A stretch of DNA of 61,081 nucleotides from Microseira wollei NIES-4236. GTDB lineage: Bacteria > Cyanobacteriota > Cyanobacteriia > Cyanobacteriales > Aerosakkonemataceae. The position numbers were made by a program, and so were the translations under genes. Location of the stretch: assembly GCF_020521235.1 (NCBI RefSeq), contig NZ_BLAY01000042.1, forward strand, positions 1-61,081, read 5' to 3'. Position 1 is the stretch's first letter. Each line of letters begins with the position of its first letter. Shown in pieces: positions 52,141-61,081 of the stretch. The notes under the pieces were generated by a model that had not been told where the DNA came from, made no database searches, and worked only from the letters and a program-made list of their open reading frames with translations.

Positions 52141-53391
52141 CTAATCCAAATATTTATTTTTGAGCAATTCTATTTCTTGCTTAAGTTGCTCGGCATCCAT
52201 CCAACCTACATATGCTACATATTTACAAACACCTTTGCTGTCAAAAACATAAACGTGATATATTTTAAGGGGGTTTACGCAGAAGCGTAGCATACCGCTT
52301 CCATCTTTTAACTTTAATTCAACCAAAGTTTCATCCATCAAAGTACGGCGACTTAATTGCATCGCATCTTTTGTTATACCGCGAACCTTTTGCAAGCGAG
52401 TAATTACCAGATCTAAAAGACTGCTGTTGGCTGATGATTGATGAGAGTTTCCCAAAATATTAGATGCAATTAATTCGGCAGTTTTAGGACAGTTCCAGTA
52501 ACCTATATGAGCATCACCCGCTCCGGCAATAATTGGCGTCTGAGATATTGCCGCTGGTATTGCTGCATTTAATTGACCAACAGCCTGGATAAATTTTTCT
52601 GTATATTTAGTAAAGTTTCGCACAGTTTTTTCCGCTTTATTAGCATCATTTTCAAGATAAATGTCTTTAAAAAAGAAGTTACACGATGAATCAATATTAA
52701 AGCTTGAGCGCAGAGGATAAGCAATGATATCGGAAGCGTGGATGATATTAATCCATCTGAGGGGTTGCTGTTGATATTTATTGAAAAAGGTTTTAAGCAT
52801 TTCAGGAGTAACGCCTAACATAGTATTAAAAAATAAGATGGGAGAACCTATGGTAGTAATACTCCTCAATACTACTTTTCTTGTTTCGCTGGAATGGCTC
52901 AAGCCTTTGATGATTTGCCGGATTTTATAAGCCGGATCGTTAGAGTTAAACCTTTCAGAAAACAAAATATCCCACAAGATAACGCTACCCAGTGAATGAG
53001 CCACAATATGGATATCGGATGCTTCAGGGTTCAGCCTGATGAAATCATAGAGGTGATCGGCGATAAGTTCTCGGATTTTGGCTCCCCGTTCCGGGTTAAG
53101 ATAGGTAAAAGCATCTCCAACAAATTCAGAGAGCAAACCTTGTCTGAATTGTTGATCCCGAAAAATTTCTTCAATGTCAACGCTTGGATCTTCAGTCTTG
53201 AGTGTCTGTAAATCTTGATTAATCCCGTTCCATATTTTGCCTACATCGCTTAAAACATCACCCCAAAAGCTTGAGTGAAACTGCGGGATGGGTTCGCCTC
53301 TAGTGGTAAATTCTTCTCTGAGTAATACTTTCAAATCATCGGCATATTGGACAGTCCGCGTCGCTACGCCGTGAATAAAAAATACAAGCAT
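52141..53391 (-). CDS. Alpha/beta hydrolase, lipase-like
   Basis: A 416-residue protein beginning MLVFFIHGVATRTVQYADDL, where HG provides the oxyanion-type motif of an alpha/beta hydrolase. The nucleophile elbow is VAHSLGSVILW. A candidate His lies in GDAHIGYW. Residues ~300-410 form a separate beta-rich domain of unknown role (VELKLKDGSGMLRFCVNPLK, IYHVYVFDSKGVCKYVAYVG). The pattern suggests a lipase or thioesterase-like enzyme of no known substrate. It lies downstream of groEL but is separated by a terminator. Confidence 0.75.
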   Translation of the reverse strand: MLVFFIHGVATRTVQYADDLKVLLREEFTTRGEPIPQFHSSFWGDVLSDVGKIWNGINQDLQTLKTEDPSVDIEEIFRDQQFRQGLLSEFVGDAFTYLNPERGAKIRELIADHLYDFIRLNPEASDIHIVAHSLGSVILWDILFSERFNSNDPAYKIRQIIKGLSHSSETRKVVLRSITTIGSPILFFNTMLGVTPEMLKTFFNKYQQQPLRWINIIHASDIIAYPLRSSFNIDSSCNFFFKDIYLENDANKAEKTVRNFTKYTEKFIQAVGQLNAAIPAAISQTPIIAGAGDAHIGYWNCPKTAELIASNILGNSHQSSANSSLLDLVITRLQKVRGITKDAMQLSRRTLMDETLVELKLKDGSGMLRFCVNPLKIYHVYVFDSKGVCKYVAYVGWMDAEQLKQEIELLKNKYLD

Positions 53392-53433
53392 TGTTAGACC
53401 TCAAAGTTGAATTTTTAGATAGCAAGATATGTG

Positions 53434-53470
53434 TTAATAAAAAAGCAGCTTGTCTAGATAGACAAGCTAC
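53434..53470 (-). terminator. Terminator between groEL and the lipase-like gene
   Basis: AGCTTGTCTA and TAGACAAGCT (53447-53456, 53459-53468) pair perfectly around two bases; read on the minus strand a T-rich run (GCTTTTTTATTA) follows. Confidence 0.8.
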
Positions 53471-53514
53471 TTTCATTATTATTCCCAAAAATGTCTCGAT
53501 TAAGCTATTTCGTC

Positions 53515-53634
53515 GAGGGGGAGGCGGGAGCCTCTTTTTAGGGGGAGGCGGGAGCCTCCCTGACTGCATTCCCAGGTAGAACCTGGGAACGAGAGCGAGA
53601 AACTCCCCGCGTCGCCGCGTCGCCGCGTCGCCGC
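53515..53634. repeat. Mixed intergenic repeats near groEL
   Basis: Two GGGGGAGGCGGGAGCCTC units, a CCCAGGTAGAACCTGGGAACGAG palindromic unit (related to the repeat that entered the WD40 kinase gene), and four CCGCGTCG units follow each other. Confidence 0.75.
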
Positions 53635-53661
53635 GTCAGTCCTAACTCTGGGTACTCAAAC

Positions 53662-53671
53662 GGACACGATA
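53662..53671. mobile_element. Solo right end of a family 1 MITE abutting the groEL stop codon
   Basis: GGACACGATA followed by TTA (53672-53674), where TTA is the complement of the groEL TAA stop. The same variant end GGACACGATA occurs in copy D. No left end is found within 250 bp, so the element is a remnant. The insertion used the TTA target but left the stop codon intact. Confidence 0.7.
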
Positions 53672-55336
<1,665 letters not shown>

Positions 55337-55359
55337 CTAACTTGCTTCCATTAGTTAAT

Positions 55360-55386
55360 TTAGCACTCTCGCTGCCTGAGTGCTAA
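55360..55386. promoter_or_regulatory. CIRCE operator (HrcA binding site)
   Basis: TTAGCACTC (55360-55368), nine bases, GAGTGCTAA (55378-55386): a perfect consensus CIRCE. It lies 33 bp upstream of the groL ATG, consistent with repression by HrcA and release on heat shock. Confidence 0.95.
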
Positions 55387-55550
55387 TCTTTGGGGAAAGG
55401 GGGAAGAGGACGCGGTGACGCGGTGACGCTCGCTCCGCGGGGAGGAGGAAATTTGCCGCACGAGAAGGAAAACGGGATGATTAAGCCAGGGAGAACCAGG
55501 GCAGGGTGCTGCCTTTTGCAACTGGCTAGCAGTTTTAAATTTGATTTAGC

Positions 55551-55655
55551 CAGGACTTACGCAAACAAACCGGGTTTCTCTGAAAAATCGTCGGTTTGGA
55601 AATTCAATATCGCAGCAAGAAACCCGGTTTCTAAGAGCGTCGCGCGTAAGTCCTG
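55551..55655. mobile_element. MITE-like repeat, family 2, best-preserved copy
   Basis: CAGGACTTACGC (55551-55562) and GCGTAAGTCCTG (55644-55655) are perfect 12-bp inverted ends. The 105-bp element contains AACCGGGTTTCTCTG ... AAACCCGGTTTCT, the hairpin core also seen at 50.3 kb. It lies in the groL to 55974 gap (55387-55973), which also holds an ATTACC-type STRR tract (55663-55702) and no convincing gene. Confidence 0.8.
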
Positions 55656-55973
55656 TTTTTAATCCAATTACCAATTACCAATTACCTATTACCTATTACC
55701 TATTTACTATGTAGCTCAAATAAGCTACCACATTTAAGTGTCACTCTAATCAGCGACTGTACGTAATTGTAATTATTAGTTATAACTAAATTACCAAGAA
55801 ATTTAGCTGGTGTTAGCTCGATAAGTTGAACCAGAAAATATTTCGACATATCCAGCATTAAACAACCAGAAAATGCCAGCAAAAATCTACCCCTTGGCTG
55901 ATGTAAAACCAACGGATTTACCTCCAATCAGCTAAATTTTGACTAACTCGTTCCTCAAAGGAATAGGTATATT

Positions 55974-56303
55974 ATGCAAACTCAAGAAACAGCGCCCGAA
56001 TTAACAACTATCACCGTACCGGAAACAGCAGCAGCCGCGCCGAAGTACATCAACCCTAATAATATGTACGTCTACCGCGCCTACTTTGGTAAGTTTAAAG
56101 GCACGCAAGTTCGTCGATTGAATTGGAGCATCATCAAAAAGACTTCCCATGTTTTTGTAGAAGCAACCGAAGGCCATATGGGCGCTGCACCTTACACCGT
56201 CCAGAATGTAGATCCGCAAGATGGCTTTGTCGATGTTCGGTTGACGGTAGATTGGGGTTCTCCGATTGATGTCTACATCGATTATTTGGTAATTAATGGG
56301 TAA
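55974..56303 (+). CDS. Conserved hypothetical protein
   Basis: A 109-residue protein I do not recognise. After a Thr/Glu/Ala-rich N-terminus (~30 residues) there is one compact beta-rich domain: NMYVYRAYFGKFKGTQVRRL, NWSIIKKTSHVFVEATEGHM, DVRLTVDWGSPIDVYIDYLV. No signal peptide or membrane helix. AAAGGAATAGG upstream gives a plausible ribosome site. It converges with fabG, 65 bp apart, across an STRR tract. The regular composition argues that it is real. Confidence 0.75.
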   Translation: MQTQETAPELTTITVPETAAAAPKYINPNNMYVYRAYFGKFKGTQVRRLNWSIIKKTSHVFVEATEGHMGAAPYTVQNVDPQDGFVDVRLTVDWGSPIDVYIDYLVING

Positions 56304-56368
56304 TGGGTAATGGATAATTGGTAATTGGTTTTGTTTTCCATTACCTATTACCGATTACCAAAAGATTT

Positions 56369-57133
56369 TCAAGCCATTACCATGCCGCCATCGACGTTGA
56401 ATACTTGCCCGGTAATATAAGCAGCAGCTGCATCGGCGGCGAGAAACCTTACCATCCCGGCAATTTCCTCTGGTTGACCGAAGCGTCCCAGAGGAATAAA
56501 TTTAAGGATTTCTTCGGCTTTGACCCCGCTGGTCATGTCGGTGACGATAAAACCTGGGGCGACAGCATTGGCGGTGATACCCCTGGTGGCGAGTTCTTTG
56601 GCGACGCTTTTGGTAAATCCGATTACGCCTGCTTTGGCGGCGCTGTAGTTAGCTTGACCGGGGTTACCCATCAATCCGGAAACCGAAGTAATGTTGATTA
56701 TGCGCCCGGATTTTTGCTTGAGCATGATTTTGCTGGCGGCGCGAGTGCATAAAAAGACACCCGTGAGGTTGAGGTCAATCACCGCTTGCCAATCTTCTGG
56801 CTTCATACGCAGCAATAGGTTGTCGCGGGTGATACCTGCGTTGTTCACCAGGATGTCAAGGCGGTTGAATTTTTCCATTGTGGCGTTGATCAGGGTGTCT
56901 ACCTGGTCGGCTTTGGAGACATCGGCTTGTAGCGCGTACGCATTCCCTCCAGCCTCTGTAATTTCCGCTACTACAGCATCAGCGGCGGTACTGGAACTGG
57001 CGTAGTTGACGACGACGGCTGCGCCTTCGGAAGCGAGGGAGAAGGCGATCGCGCGACCAATTCCCCGCGAAGCCCCTGTAACCAAAGCTACCTGTCCCCG
57101 CAACCGCTGTTGACTTTCTGGCAATAATTCCAT
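56369..57133 (-). CDS. fabG: 3-oxoacyl-[acyl-carrier-protein] reductase
   Basis: A 254-residue SDR enzyme that reduces 3-oxoacyl-ACP with NADPH in fatty acid synthesis. The cofactor motif is [15 protein letters not shown], then [16 protein letters not shown] (the FabG-specific NAGIT block), [20 protein letters not shown] and K in the catalytic Ser-Tyr-Lys set, and FIVTDMT. The length and the [13 protein letters not shown] and [12 protein letters not shown] blocks are standard for FabG. The N-terminus is a few residues longer than in E. coli. Confidence 0.95.
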   Translation of the reverse strand: MELLPESQQRLRGQVALVTGASRGIGRAIAFSLASEGAAVVVNYASSSTAADAVVAEITEAGGNAYALQADVSKADQVDTLINATMEKFNRLDILVNNAGITRDNLLLRMKPEDWQAVIDLNLTGVFLCTRAASKIMLKQKSGRIINITSVSGLMGNPGQANYSAAKAGVIGFTKSVAKELATRGITANAVAPGFIVTDMTSGVKAEEILKFIPLGRFGQPEEIAGMVRFLAADAAAAYITGQVFNVDGGMVMA

Positions 57134-57277
57134 GCAAAAATCCTCTGGAAAAGTCTGGGAGAAAAAGCGAGTAGAATAACCGCGCTAAATATCTTAGTGC
57201 GATCCGTACCCAGAGGAACAGAAATAAATTTTTCCAACAATTAGAATCGAGCTATAGTCGAGAATCAATTTTGTGTT

Positions 57278-57595
57278 ATGGCAACTAAACAAGAGTTCAA
57301 CAGCTTTGAAGAAATGCTCGCTAGCTCTGACTTGCCTGTCTTGGTAGACTTTTATGCAACCTGGTGCGGCCCTTGTCAGATGATGGCTAAGATTCTAGAA
57401 CAAGTCAGTGCCCAAATGTCAGGAAAGTTAAAAATTGTGAAAATAGACACCGATAAATACGAACAGCTAGCCGTCGATCATCGCATCTATGCTTTGCCAA
57501 CGCTGGTACTGTTTAAAAACGGTGAAGCCGTGGATAGGATTGAAGGTGTGATGCAAACAGCGGATCTAATTCAGCGCTTACAATCTTTGCTTTAA
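57278..57595 (+). CDS. Thioredoxin
   Basis: A 105-residue single-domain thioredoxin with the standard active site WCGPC (Cys30-Cys33) in VDFYATWCGPCQMMAKI and the cis-proline loop YALPTLVLF. It is cytoplasmic (no signal peptide). It could serve the GPx at 312-797 among other targets, but nothing in the context shows this. The start follows an AT-rich promoter-like stretch (TTGTGTTATG); fabG is divergent on the other side. Confidence 0.94.
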   Translation: MATKQEFNSFEEMLASSDLPVLVDFYATWCGPCQMMAKILEQVSAQMSGKLKIVKIDTDKYEQLAVDHRIYALPTLVLFKNGEAVDRIEGVMQTADLIQRLQSLL

Positions 57596-57619
57596 AAGCG
57601 CAAGTTGCTATTGATAAAA

Positions 57620-57848
57620 CCGATCCCCCCAAACCCCCCTTGATCAGGGGGGCTTTTGATGTTTTTATAAGTTGCTTGTTATCAAATCGATCCCCCCAAA
57701 CCCCCCTTGATCAGGGGGGCTTTTGATGTTTTTATAAGTTGCTTGTTATCAAATCGATCCCCCCAAACCCCCCGGATAAAAAAAGCGATCCCCCTCACAT
57801 CCCCCTTTTTAAGGGAAGAGGGGGGTCTCTTGGGGAGCTTTTGATGTT
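57620..57848. repeat. Tandem terminator-like repeats (CCCCCC / GGGGGG hairpins)
   Basis: A block of about 78 bp, CGATCCCCCCAAACCCCCC, TTGATCAGGGGGGC, TTTTGATGTTTTTATAAG, occurs twice in full and twice in part. Each full copy forms a strong CCCCCCTTGATCAGGGGGG hairpin followed by a T-rich run, so the tract probably terminates the thioredoxin transcript and, read from the other side, the sensor kinase transcript. Confidence 0.85.
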
Positions 57849-57849
57849 T

Positions 57850-59967
57850 TTAAATGACGCCAGTTAACACGGGACAATTTTTAAACGGTAAGGTAACTGT
57901 AAATGTAGTGCCAACCCCAACTTTACTTTGTACTGTAATGCTACCGCCGTGTAAATCTACGCACTTTTTGACAACTGCTAAACCCAACCCCGTCCCCGGA
58001 ACATCGCCGACATTTTGACCCCGGTGGAATGATTCAAATAAGTTTTCTTGGTCTTCGCTTGGAATTCCGATTCCTTGGTCTTGGAACTCAAAAATTACCT
58101 TGTCCGATTCGCAATCGAGGGTAAAATAAATATGGCTATCCTCGCGGGAGTATTTAACGGCATTTGAAAGCAAGTTGCTGAGAATTGACCGCAGTAGTTT
58201 TTCATCCAGGTAACCATTTTTACCGGGACAGTGACTGATAAAAAAGATGTTTTGTTGCGCGCGAGAACTCAACTCAACTTCTTCGACTAAATCCCTACAG
58301 AATTTATCCAAATCCAGACGCTCTGGTTTAAACTCTAATTTTCCAGATTCGGCTCTCGTTAGGGTGAGAATATCGGTTAACAACTGCGTCATTGTTTTAG
58401 CAGCGGATTGAATCCGGTGCAGATTTTTAAGCTTTTTCTCTGGCGTCCAATTTGGACTGCTATTTTCTAGTAATTGCGCGGAAATTAAAATCGTGCTTAG
58501 AGGCGTGCGAAATTCGTGGGAAGCCATTGAGAAAAAGCGGAGTTTTAGTTCGCCGAGTTCCCTTTCTTTTTCCAAGTTGCGGCGAATTTCTTCTGCACGC
58601 TTGCGTTCTGTGATGTCCCGTACTACGCCGATACGTCGATAAACTTCTCCCGCTGAATTTTGGATGGGGAAGCAGCGATCGCATATCCAACGAATCGCTC
58701 CATCGGGTCGCACAATTCGGTATTCTATCTCATATTCTTTGGTAGCATTCTCAGCAATATTTTCCATAACCCGCGCTTTGTCTTCCGGATGAACGCCATC
58801 TAGAAAAGACTTCGGATTTGCGTACAAACTCTCGCAGTCACGACCACAAATTTTTTCATAAGCCGGATTCACATATAATAAATGATTAAAATTAGTATCG
58901 CTCATCCAAAAAACTTCCTGGATATTTTCTGCGATTTGGCGAAACTTTTCTTCGCTGATTTTTATCGCTGACTGTGCTTGTTTTTCTTCAGTAATATCAA
59001 GGGCTAACATCAGCCTTGCTTGTCTTCCCGCGAAGGCTAATTCATGGGAGGATATTTCTACATCAATAACGGTTCCATCTCGCTTTTGATGTTGCCAAAC
59101 TCCGACTATAGCTGAAAAAGTCAATTTTTGCCCATCAGAGTCAAGATAAATATCCTTAATGGTCATTGCTAAAAATTCAGCCTGGGAATAACCGTAATGT
59201 TTAATAGCGGCTTCATTCACCGCTAAACAAGCTAAAGTTTCTTGGTCGTAAACCCATAAAGGATGTGGATGAAACTCGAATAGATTTCGATAGCGTTGTT
59301 CGCTTTCGCGCCAAATTTCTTCTGCTTGCTGGCGTTTCCTAATTTGTCGGTGCAGAAGCAAGTATACTGCCAAAAGCAAGCCAAAGCTAATACCGAAACC
59401 AACGATCTTCATCAGCACTGTATTTCGGAAACTCGCTTCTGAATCAGCGGTGCGACGCTGCAATAAGAATTTTTCCTCGGCTTCCATTTCGGAAATAACT
59501 TGCGAGATTCTATCGTGGAGGGCGATACCTTCATCTGTCAGTTCGATTTGAGTTTCCCTGTCCGAGGGATTTTGCTTATATAACTCAACAGATTTTTGAA
59601 TCAAGGCTACTCTTTCGTCAATTAAAGGTTTGAGCAGGTCGAGTTTATACTGGTGATTGGGATTATCGGCGGTGGAGTGCCGCACCAAGTTGAATTTAGT
59701 GTTAATTTCTTGAATAGCCTTGTTGTAGGTTCCCAAATAAAACTCTTTTCCCGTTATAATATAGCCACGTCGCGCTCTTTCAGCATCCCGCAGCGTCATC
59801 AGCACATCTTTAATTTCTTCGAGAACTTCGTAGGTTTGCTCTACTCGTTTTTGTCTTTCAAACAGTTGGGTGGTATTTTGATAAGAATTTATATTCACTG
59901 CACCGAGAATAAGGATAGCCAACCCAAACCCGCCAGCAATAATTTTTTTTTCGAGGGGCCATTTCAT
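57850..59967 (-). CDS. Sensor histidine kinase: CHASE3, two PAS, HisKA, HATPase_c
   Basis: A 705-residue membrane sensor. Helix 1 (~8-27) and helix 2 (~185-206) bracket an exported CHASE3 domain with DVLMTLRDAERARRGYIITG, the CHASE3 signature. Two PAS domains follow (~222-345 and ~350-470; VRDITERKRAEE ends the second, a PAC motif). The kinase core has SMASHEFRTPLS (His484), LLSNAVKYS, DQGIGIP and GTGLGLAVVKK. It is divergent from the OmpR-type regulator at 60055, separated by about 90 bp, and is probably its partner. The signal is unknown. Confidence 0.92.
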   Translation of the reverse strand: MKWPLEKKIIAGGFGLAILILGAVNINSYQNTTQLFERQKRVEQTYEVLEEIKDVLMTLRDAERARRGYIITGKEFYLGTYNKAIQEINTKFNLVRHSTADNPNHQYKLDLLKPLIDERVALIQKSVELYKQNPSDRETQIELTDEGIALHDRISQVISEMEAEEKFLLQRRTADSEASFRNTVLMKIVGFGISFGLLLAVYLLLHRQIRKRQQAEEIWRESEQRYRNLFEFHPHPLWVYDQETLACLAVNEAAIKHYGYSQAEFLAMTIKDIYLDSDGQKLTFSAIVGVWQHQKRDGTVIDVEISSHELAFAGRQARLMLALDITEEKQAQSAIKISEEKFRQIAENIQEVFWMSDTNFNHLLYVNPAYEKICGRDCESLYANPKSFLDGVHPEDKARVMENIAENATKEYEIEYRIVRPDGAIRWICDRCFPIQNSAGEVYRRIGVVRDITERKRAEEIRRNLEKERELGELKLRFFSMASHEFRTPLSTILISAQLLENSSPNWTPEKKLKNLHRIQSAAKTMTQLLTDILTLTRAESGKLEFKPERLDLDKFCRDLVEEVELSSRAQQNIFFISHCPGKNGYLDEKLLRSILSNLLSNAVKYSREDSHIYFTLDCESDKVIFEFQDQGIGIPSEDQENLFESFHRGQNVGDVPGTGLGLAVVKKCVDLHGGSITVQSKVGVGTTFTVTLPFKNCPVLTGVI

Positions 59968-60054
59968 ATACAGACCTGCTTAAGGGCGATAAAATTTAAT
60001 CATAAATCAGTAGTTAATCCCTGACGAAGGATGACAAGTTTAAAATTGGCCTAT

Positions 60055-60732
60055 ATGCGGATTTTGCTAGTTGAGGATGATATACGTTTGGCGGAGGCGC
60101 TAGCTGAAGCTTTGAGTGACCAGCTATATGTGGTAGATCTGGTCAAGGATGGGGAAGCAGCATGGGGACAAGTGCAGGCGATCGCATACGACGCGATTTT
60201 GCTCGATGTCTCGCTACCCAAACTCGATGGGATTAGTCTTTGCAGGCGACTGCGCGATCGCGGCTATCATTTACCGATTATGATGCTAACGGCTCGCGAC
60301 ACCAGCGCGGATAAAGTCAATGGGTTAGACGCCGGAGCAGATGATTATGTAGTTAAGCCGTTTAATCTACCAGAATTATTCGCTCGCATCCGCGCCTTGC
60401 TGCGCCGGGGAACTACCCTATCAACGCCTACTCTATCGTGGGGACACTTGCGCTACGATCCGATTACCTACGAAGTTACATATAACGGTCAAGCGCTGCA
60501 CTTAACCCCTAAAGAATACAGCGTGCTAGAACTGTTACTCCGCAATGGTCGCCGCGTATTAAGCCGTTCGGTTATTATTGATAGCCTCTGGTCTAGTGAA
60601 AATCCGCCTGAAGAGGAAACCGTCAAGGCGCATATTAAAAGCCTACGCCACAAACTTAGATCCGTAGCCGCCCCCGATGATTTTATCGAAACCGTTCACG
60701 GTTTGGGATACCGCTTGAAACAATTATCTTAG
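60055..60732 (+). CDS. OmpR/PhoB-family response regulator
   Basis: A 225-residue two-domain regulator from the ATG at 60055 (MRILLVEDD); the earlier in-frame ATG at 60031 adds MTSLKLAY. The receiver has Asp8-Asp9, phospho-acceptor Asp51 (ILLDVSLPKLDG), Thr in MLTARD and Lys in VVKPF. The winged-helix effector domain (~130-225) has LTPKEYSVLELLLRNGRRVL and VKAHIKSLRHKL, ending VHGLGYRL. It is divergent from the CHASE3-PAS kinase and is probably phosphorylated by it. Target genes are unknown. Confidence 0.93.
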   Translation: MRILLVEDDIRLAEALAEALSDQLYVVDLVKDGEAAWGQVQAIAYDAILLDVSLPKLDGISLCRRLRDRGYHLPIMMLTARDTSADKVNGLDAGADDYVVKPFNLPELFARIRALLRRGTTLSTPTLSWGHLRYDPITYEVTYNGQALHLTPKEYSVLELLLRNGRRVLSRSVIIDSLWSSENPPEEETVKAHIKSLRHKLRSVAAPDDFIETVHGLGYRLKQLS

Positions 60733-60765
60733 GGTAGTAACGCTAGTTGGTAGTTATAAACTTGG

Positions 60766-61081
60766 GCATTGCTAATTGCTAATTGCTAATTGCTAGAGAG
60801 AAGCTCAGTAATATCCTGACATTAGCGATTAGCCAGCCATTAGCATAACTAGCAACTTGCTAATTGCTAATTGCTAATTGCTAGAGAGAAGCTCAGTAAT
60901 ATCCTGACAGCGATTAGCCAGCCATTAGCATAACTAGCAACTTGCTAATTGCTAATTGCTAATTGCTAGAGAGAAGCTCAGTAATATCCTGACAGCGATT
61001 AGCCAGCCATTAGCATAACTAGCAAATTGCTAATTGCTAATTGCTAATTGCTAGAGAGAAGCTCAGTAATATCCTGACAGC
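60766..61081. repeat. 85-bp tandem array built from STRR and a family 3 MITE end
   Basis: Four units, with the AGAGAGAAGCTCAGTAATAT block at 60795, 60883, 60968 and 61053. The last three intervals are 88, 85 and 85 bp. Each unit carries GCTAATT repeats, GCGATTAGCCAGCCATTAGC and ATAACTAGCAACTTG, the terminal sequence of the 26.4 kb MITE. The array runs off the window end, so its full length is unknown. Confidence 0.9.

Noticed and set aside
55700-55927. Minus-strand 75-residue frame upstream of the 55974 gene
   Set aside because: No ribosome site, no motif; lies in AT-rich intergenic DNA beside an STRR tract.
60766-61081. CRISPR array
   Set aside because: The repeats are direct and contiguous with no unique spacers, and there are no cas genes in the window.

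Overview
The window comes from a cyanobacterium, most likely a filamentous one without heterocysts. The evidence is a complete kaiA-kaiB-kaiC clock cluster with a full-length KaiA, the atpB-atpE pair of ATP synthase genes standing apart from the other ATP synthase genes, Ycf65/PSRP-3, an RNase P RNA gene carrying short tandem repeats, many GCGATCGC (HIP1) octamers, CyaC-type and other very large hybrid signalling kinases, and a cluster of PEP-CTERM proteins. No species is claimed.

Layout. 1-6.5 kb: tandem repeats, a glutathione peroxidase, a slipin, a membrane protein of unknown role, and a large hybrid histidine kinase with a CBS pair and three degenerate receivers, transcribed divergently from kaiA. 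6.8-9.8 kb: kaiA, kaiB, kaiC. 9.8-12.9 kb: an accessory segment opening with the 3' half of a tRNA-Arg gene, then two miniature inverted-repeat elements (MITEs), a truncated P-loop ATPase, a frameshifted small gene and a DUF43-like methyltransferase, closing with an intact tRNA-Gly. 13-16.4 kb: CyaC-type adenylate cyclase. 17-28.3 kb: hisC, a YqiA-like esterase, and an ECF sigma/anti-sigma/Spy-like stress operon that has been split by an IS200/IS605-type element; two further IS605-type elements are decayed. 28.6-36 kb: a PEP-CTERM surface-protein cluster with segmental duplications. 36-38 kb: atpB-atpE. 38.5-47.8 kb: an SPFH protein, a toxin-antitoxin pair whose toxin is truncated against a WD40 pseudokinase, ycf65, a HAD phosphatase swollen by in-frame repeats, a dead Ser/Thr kinase gene, a TPR protein and an oxidoreductase. 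47.9-61 kb: rnc, a DICT-GAF sensor, rnpB, corA, a lipase-like protein, groEL with CIRCE, fabG, a thioredoxin, a divergent sensor kinase/response regulator pair and an 85-bp tandem array.

The dominant theme is invasion by small repeats. At least three MITE-like families and the GCTAATT-type short tandem repeats lie in nearly every intergenic gap. In several places they enter genes: two MITEs in one tnpB, one in a kinase gene, one end on the groEL stop codon, one supplying the tail of the ATPase, palindromic repeats in-frame in a HAD phosphatase and a kinase, and tandem repeats inside rnpB. For one family (ends TATCATGTCC / GGACATGATA) the original coding sequence can be reconstructed at two sites, which shows a 3-bp TTA target duplication.

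Functional links. KaiA, KaiB and KaiC form the core oscillator, and the adjacent kinase is a candidate clock input or output protein. The sigma, anti-sigma and Spy-like genes look like an envelope-stress module. All functional calls come from reading the translated sequences against remembered families; no database search was run.
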